Positions 61,603 to 64,000 of a stretch of 64,000 bases of DNA are shown here, piece after piece. Source of the DNA: Rubrivivax sp. (lineage in GTDB: Bacteria; Pseudomonadota; Gammaproteobacteria; Burkholderiales; Burkholderiaceae_C). A program made the position numbers and the translations under genes. The notes beneath the pieces were generated by a model. It did not search any database, had not been told where the DNA came from, and saw only the letters and a program-made list of their open reading frames with translations. The stretch lies in contig JAIXYO010000036.1 in assembly GCA_027490215.1 (NCBI GenBank), forward strand, positions 20,318 to 84,317, given 5' to 3'. Position 1 is the first letter of the stretch; every line of letters starts with the position of its first letter.

Positions 61603-64000
61603 ACAGCCGCTCAGCCACCCACGGGCGGACTGAAGCCAATGCCGCAGCCAAACCGCTCGCATCGGTACCGCCAGCCATTGCCATGTCGGCCTTGCCACCG
61701 CCCTTGCCACCGACCTGCTGCGCGACGAAGTTGACCAACTCGCCGGCCTTCACCTTGCCGACATGGTCGGGCGTCACCCCAGCGGCCAGTTGAACCTTGC
61801 TGCCATCGACGCTGGCCAGCACCACGACTGCACTCTTCAGCTTGTCCTTGAGCTTGTCGAGCGTCTCGCGCAGTGCCTTGGCATCGGCTCCTTCCAGGCG
61901 AGCCACCAGTACCTTGATGCCGCCCAGGTCAACCGCCTGGCTCAGAAGTTCATCGCCTTGCGTCGAGGCCAGCTTGCCCTTGAGCGCGTCGAGTTCCTTC
62001 TCAAGCCCGCGCACCTGATCTAGCAGCGAGCTCACCCGCGCCGGCACATCAGCGCGCAGAACCTTGAGCGTGCCGGCGACACCGCCCAGCGCGGATTCCA
62101 TGCCCTGCACATAAGTCAGTGCGTTGTCGCCGGTGAGTGCCTCGACACGGCGCACGCCCGCAGCCACGCCACCTTCGGCCACGATGGTGAACAAACCGAT
62201 GTCTCCGGTTCGTTGCACGTGGGTGCCGCCGCACAGCTCGCGGCTCGAACCGATGCCCAGTACGCGCACCTCGTCGCCGTACTTCTCGCCGAACAGCATC
62301 ATTGCTCCGGTCTTCTGGGCGTCGTCGATGGACATCACTTCGGCGCGCACGGCCGCATTGGCCAGCACCTCGGCGTTGACGATGTTCTCGACCTGGCGGA
62401 TCTGCTCATTGGTCATCGGCGCGTTGTGCGCGAAGTCGAAACGCGTGCGCTCGGGATTGACCAGCGAGCCCTTCTGCTGCACGTGCGCGCCCAGCACCTC
62501 GCGCAAGGCCTTGTGCATCAGGTGCGTCGCCGAGTGGTTGCGCACCGTCTTCGCGCGGCGTTCGCCATCGACACGCGCGGTGAAGGAATCGCCCAGTTCG
62601 ACTTCGCCTTCCACGATGCGGCCGTGGTGGCCGAACACACTGGCCTGCACCTTGATCGTGTCTTCGACCAGCACACGAGTGGTCGGGTTGCGCAACTCGC
62701 CGGTATCACCCACCTGCCCGCCGCTCTCGGCATAGAACGGGGTGTGGTCGAGCACGATCACCACATCGTCGCCCGCCTGGGCCTTCTGCACCGAGGTGCC
62801 ATCGAGGTAAATCGCAGTGACCTTGGCACCTTCGTGCACCAGATGCTCGTAGCCGTGGAAGGTGGTGGCCGAGCCGCTGTACTCCAGGCCCTGCGCCATC
62901 TTGAACTTGCCAGCGGCGCGAGCCTGTTCGCGCTGGCGGGTCATCGCGATGTCGAACGCTGCGCTGTCAACCGACACGCCGCGTTCCCGGCAGACATCGG
63001 CAGTCAGGTCCAGCGGGAAGCCATAGGTGTCGTGGAGCTTGAAAGCGAGGTCGCCGTTGAGCGCTTCATTCGCCGGCAGCGCCGCCAGCGCTGCCTCGAG
63101 GATCTCCATGCCGTTGGAGATGGTCTGGAAGAAGCGCTCCTCCTCCTGCTTCAGTACCTCGGTGACGCGCTGTTGCTGCTGGCGCAATTCGGGATACGCA
63201 TCGCCCATCTCGACCGCGAGTGCGGCCACCAGCGTGTGGAAGAACGGCGTGCGCGCACCGAGCTTGTAGCCGTGGCGGATCGCGCGGCGGGTGATCCGGC
63301 GCAACACATAGCCGCGGCCCTCATTGCCGGGGATGATGCCGTCGGCGATCGTGAACACGCAGGCGCGGATGTGGTCGGCGATGACCTTCAGTGAGGGCGA
63401 ATCCTTGTCAGCATCCGGTGCACCGGCGGCATCGACCGCGCGCTTCGCCGCCGCCAGCAGATTGACGAACAGATCGATCTCGTAATTGCTGTGCACATGC
63501 TGCAGCACCGCGGTGATGCGCTCGAGGCCCATGCCGGTGTCGACGCTCGGCTTCGGCAGCTTGTGCATCACACCGTCTTCGGTGCGGTTGAACTGCATGA
63601 AGACGTTGTTCCAGATCTCGATGTAGCGGTCGCCATCTTCGTTGGGTGAACCCGGCGGACCACCGGCTACTTCGGGGCCGTGGTCGTAGAAGATCTCGGT
63701 GCACGGGCCGCAGGGGCCGGTGTCGCCCATCATCCAGAAGTTGTCGGACATGTAGCGGCCGCCCTTGTTGTCACCGATGCGCACGATGCGCTCGGCGGGC
63801 AGGCCGATCACCTTGAGCCAGATGTCGTAGGCCTCGTCGTCCTCGGCGTAGACGGTGGCCCAGAGCTTGTCCTTGGGCAGCTTGAAGTGCTCGGTCAGCA
63901 GCTCCCAGGCGTAGGCGATCGCGTCCTTCTTGAAGTAATCGCCGAAACTGAAATTGCCCAGCATCTCGAAGAAGGTGTGGTGCCGGGCGGTGTAGCCGAC
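61601..64000 (-). CDS. alaS: alanyl-tRNA synthetase, 5' end cut by the window edge
   Basis: Charges tRNA-Ala (EC 6.1.1.7). Eight hundred residues are visible; about 70 N-terminal residues, including class II motif 1, are outside. From the edge: [19 protein letters not shown], motif region [16 protein letters not shown], the tRNA-recognition part, the editing domain with zinc ligands ([16 protein letters not shown] and [15 protein letters not shown]) and the C-terminal C-Ala domain ([15 protein letters not shown]). The reading frame is intact to the edge. Confidence 0.97.
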   Translation of the reverse strand, partial: VGYTARHHTFFEMLGNFSFGDYFKKDAIAYAWELLTEHFKLPKDKLWATVYAEDDEAYDIWLKVIGLPAERIVRIGDNKGGRYMSDNFWMMGDTGPCGPCTEIFYDHGPEVAGGPPGSPNEDGDRYIEIWNNVFMQFNRTEDGVMHKLPKPSVDTGMGLERITAVLQHVHSNYEIDLFVNLLAAAKRAVDAAGAPDADKDSPSLKVIADHIRACVFTIADGIIPGNEGRGYVLRRITRRAIRHGYKLGARTPFFHTLVAALAVEMGDAYPELRQQQQRVTEVLKQEEERFFQTISNGMEILEAALAALPANEALNGDLAFKLHDTYGFPLDLTADVCRERGVSVDSAAFDIAMTRQREQARAAGKFKMAQGLEYSGSATTFHGYEHLVHEGAKVTAIYLDGTSVQKAQAGDDVVIVLDHTPFYAESGGQVGDTGELRNPTTRVLVEDTIKVQASVFGHHGRIVEGEVELGDSFTARVDGERRAKTVRNHSATHLMHKALREVLGAHVQQKGSLVNPERTRFDFAHNAPMTNEQIRQVENIVNAEVLANAAVRAEVMSIDDAQKTGAMMLFGEKYGDEVRVLGIGSSRELCGGTHVQRTGDIGLFTIVAEGGVAAGVRRVEALTGDNALTYVQGMESALGGVAGTLKVLRADVPARVSSLLDQVRGLEKELDALKGKLASTQGDELLSQAVDLGGIKVLVARLEGADAKALRETLDKLKDKLKSAVVVLASVDGSKVQLAAGVTPDHVGKVKAGELVNFVAQQVGGKGGGKADMAMAGGTDASGLAAALASVRPWVAERL

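Overview
The window is a high-GC stretch of a betaproteobacterial chromosome. The gene orders are typical of Burkholderiales: truA-trpF-trpB-trpA-accD-folC-SPOR-cvpA-purF-metZ, leuC-entericidin-leuD-leuB-asd-fimV, sdhCDAB-sdhE-gltA, and smc-zipA-ligA. A pucBAC light-harvesting cluster at the right end, whose LH2 alpha subunit has an Ala/Pro-rich C-terminal tail, points to a purple phototroph near Rubrivivax and its relatives. That placement is inferred from gene content and a few peptides, not from a phylogeny. Both window edges cut genes: glgB on the left and alaS on the right.

Layout. 1-4.3 kb: glycogen genes glgP and glgB (minus). 4.6-6.2 kb: creA, lrgA and lrgB (plus). 6.2-8.4 kb: a BLUF blue-light receptor (minus) divergent from an HD-GYP-type protein (plus). 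8.4-9.1 kb: a decayed IS200/IS605-type tnpB end, a terminator and three tRNAs (Asp, Glu, Ala). 9.1-33.2 kb: an almost unbroken minus-strand run holding gltX, metZ, purF, cvpA, a SPOR protein, folC, accD, trpABF, truA, fimV, asd, leuBDC with a small lipoprotein, gltA and sdhE-BADC. 33.3-38.7 kb: a GntR regulator divergent from mdh, then a secreted protein of unknown function and acnB. This places citrate synthase, aconitase, succinate dehydrogenase and malate dehydrogenase within about 10 kb. 38.8-45.6 kb: ligA, zipA and smc (minus). 45.8-54.6 kb (plus): dapC, dapD, pilU, prmB, an ABC-F ATPase, ohr, and a sorbosone-dehydrogenase-like protein overlapping a dihaem cytochrome c. 54.7-58.9 kb: an asparaginase divergent from lexA, two unknown small genes, a DUF1993 protein and a 2-hydroxyacid dehydrogenase. 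59.2-61.6 kb: the puc promoter, pucB, pucA, pucC and a 43-residue membrane protein. 61.6 kb to the end: alaS.

Most of the window is housekeeping metabolism in tightly packed operons with several 1-4 base stop/start overlaps. The most unusual content is photosynthetic. LH2 alpha carries Phe-Phe where the B850-tuning Tyr-Trp/Tyr-Tyr pair normally sits. LH2 beta carries Gln where an Arg normally bonds the B800 pigment. Two exact TGT-N12-ACA PpsR/CrtJ-type sites lie in front of pucB. Together these suggest a spectrally shifted, redox/light-regulated antenna. The intact BLUF photoreceptor beside a divergent HD-GYP protein is a second possible light-response module. I found no CRISPR array, prophage or intact insertion sequence.
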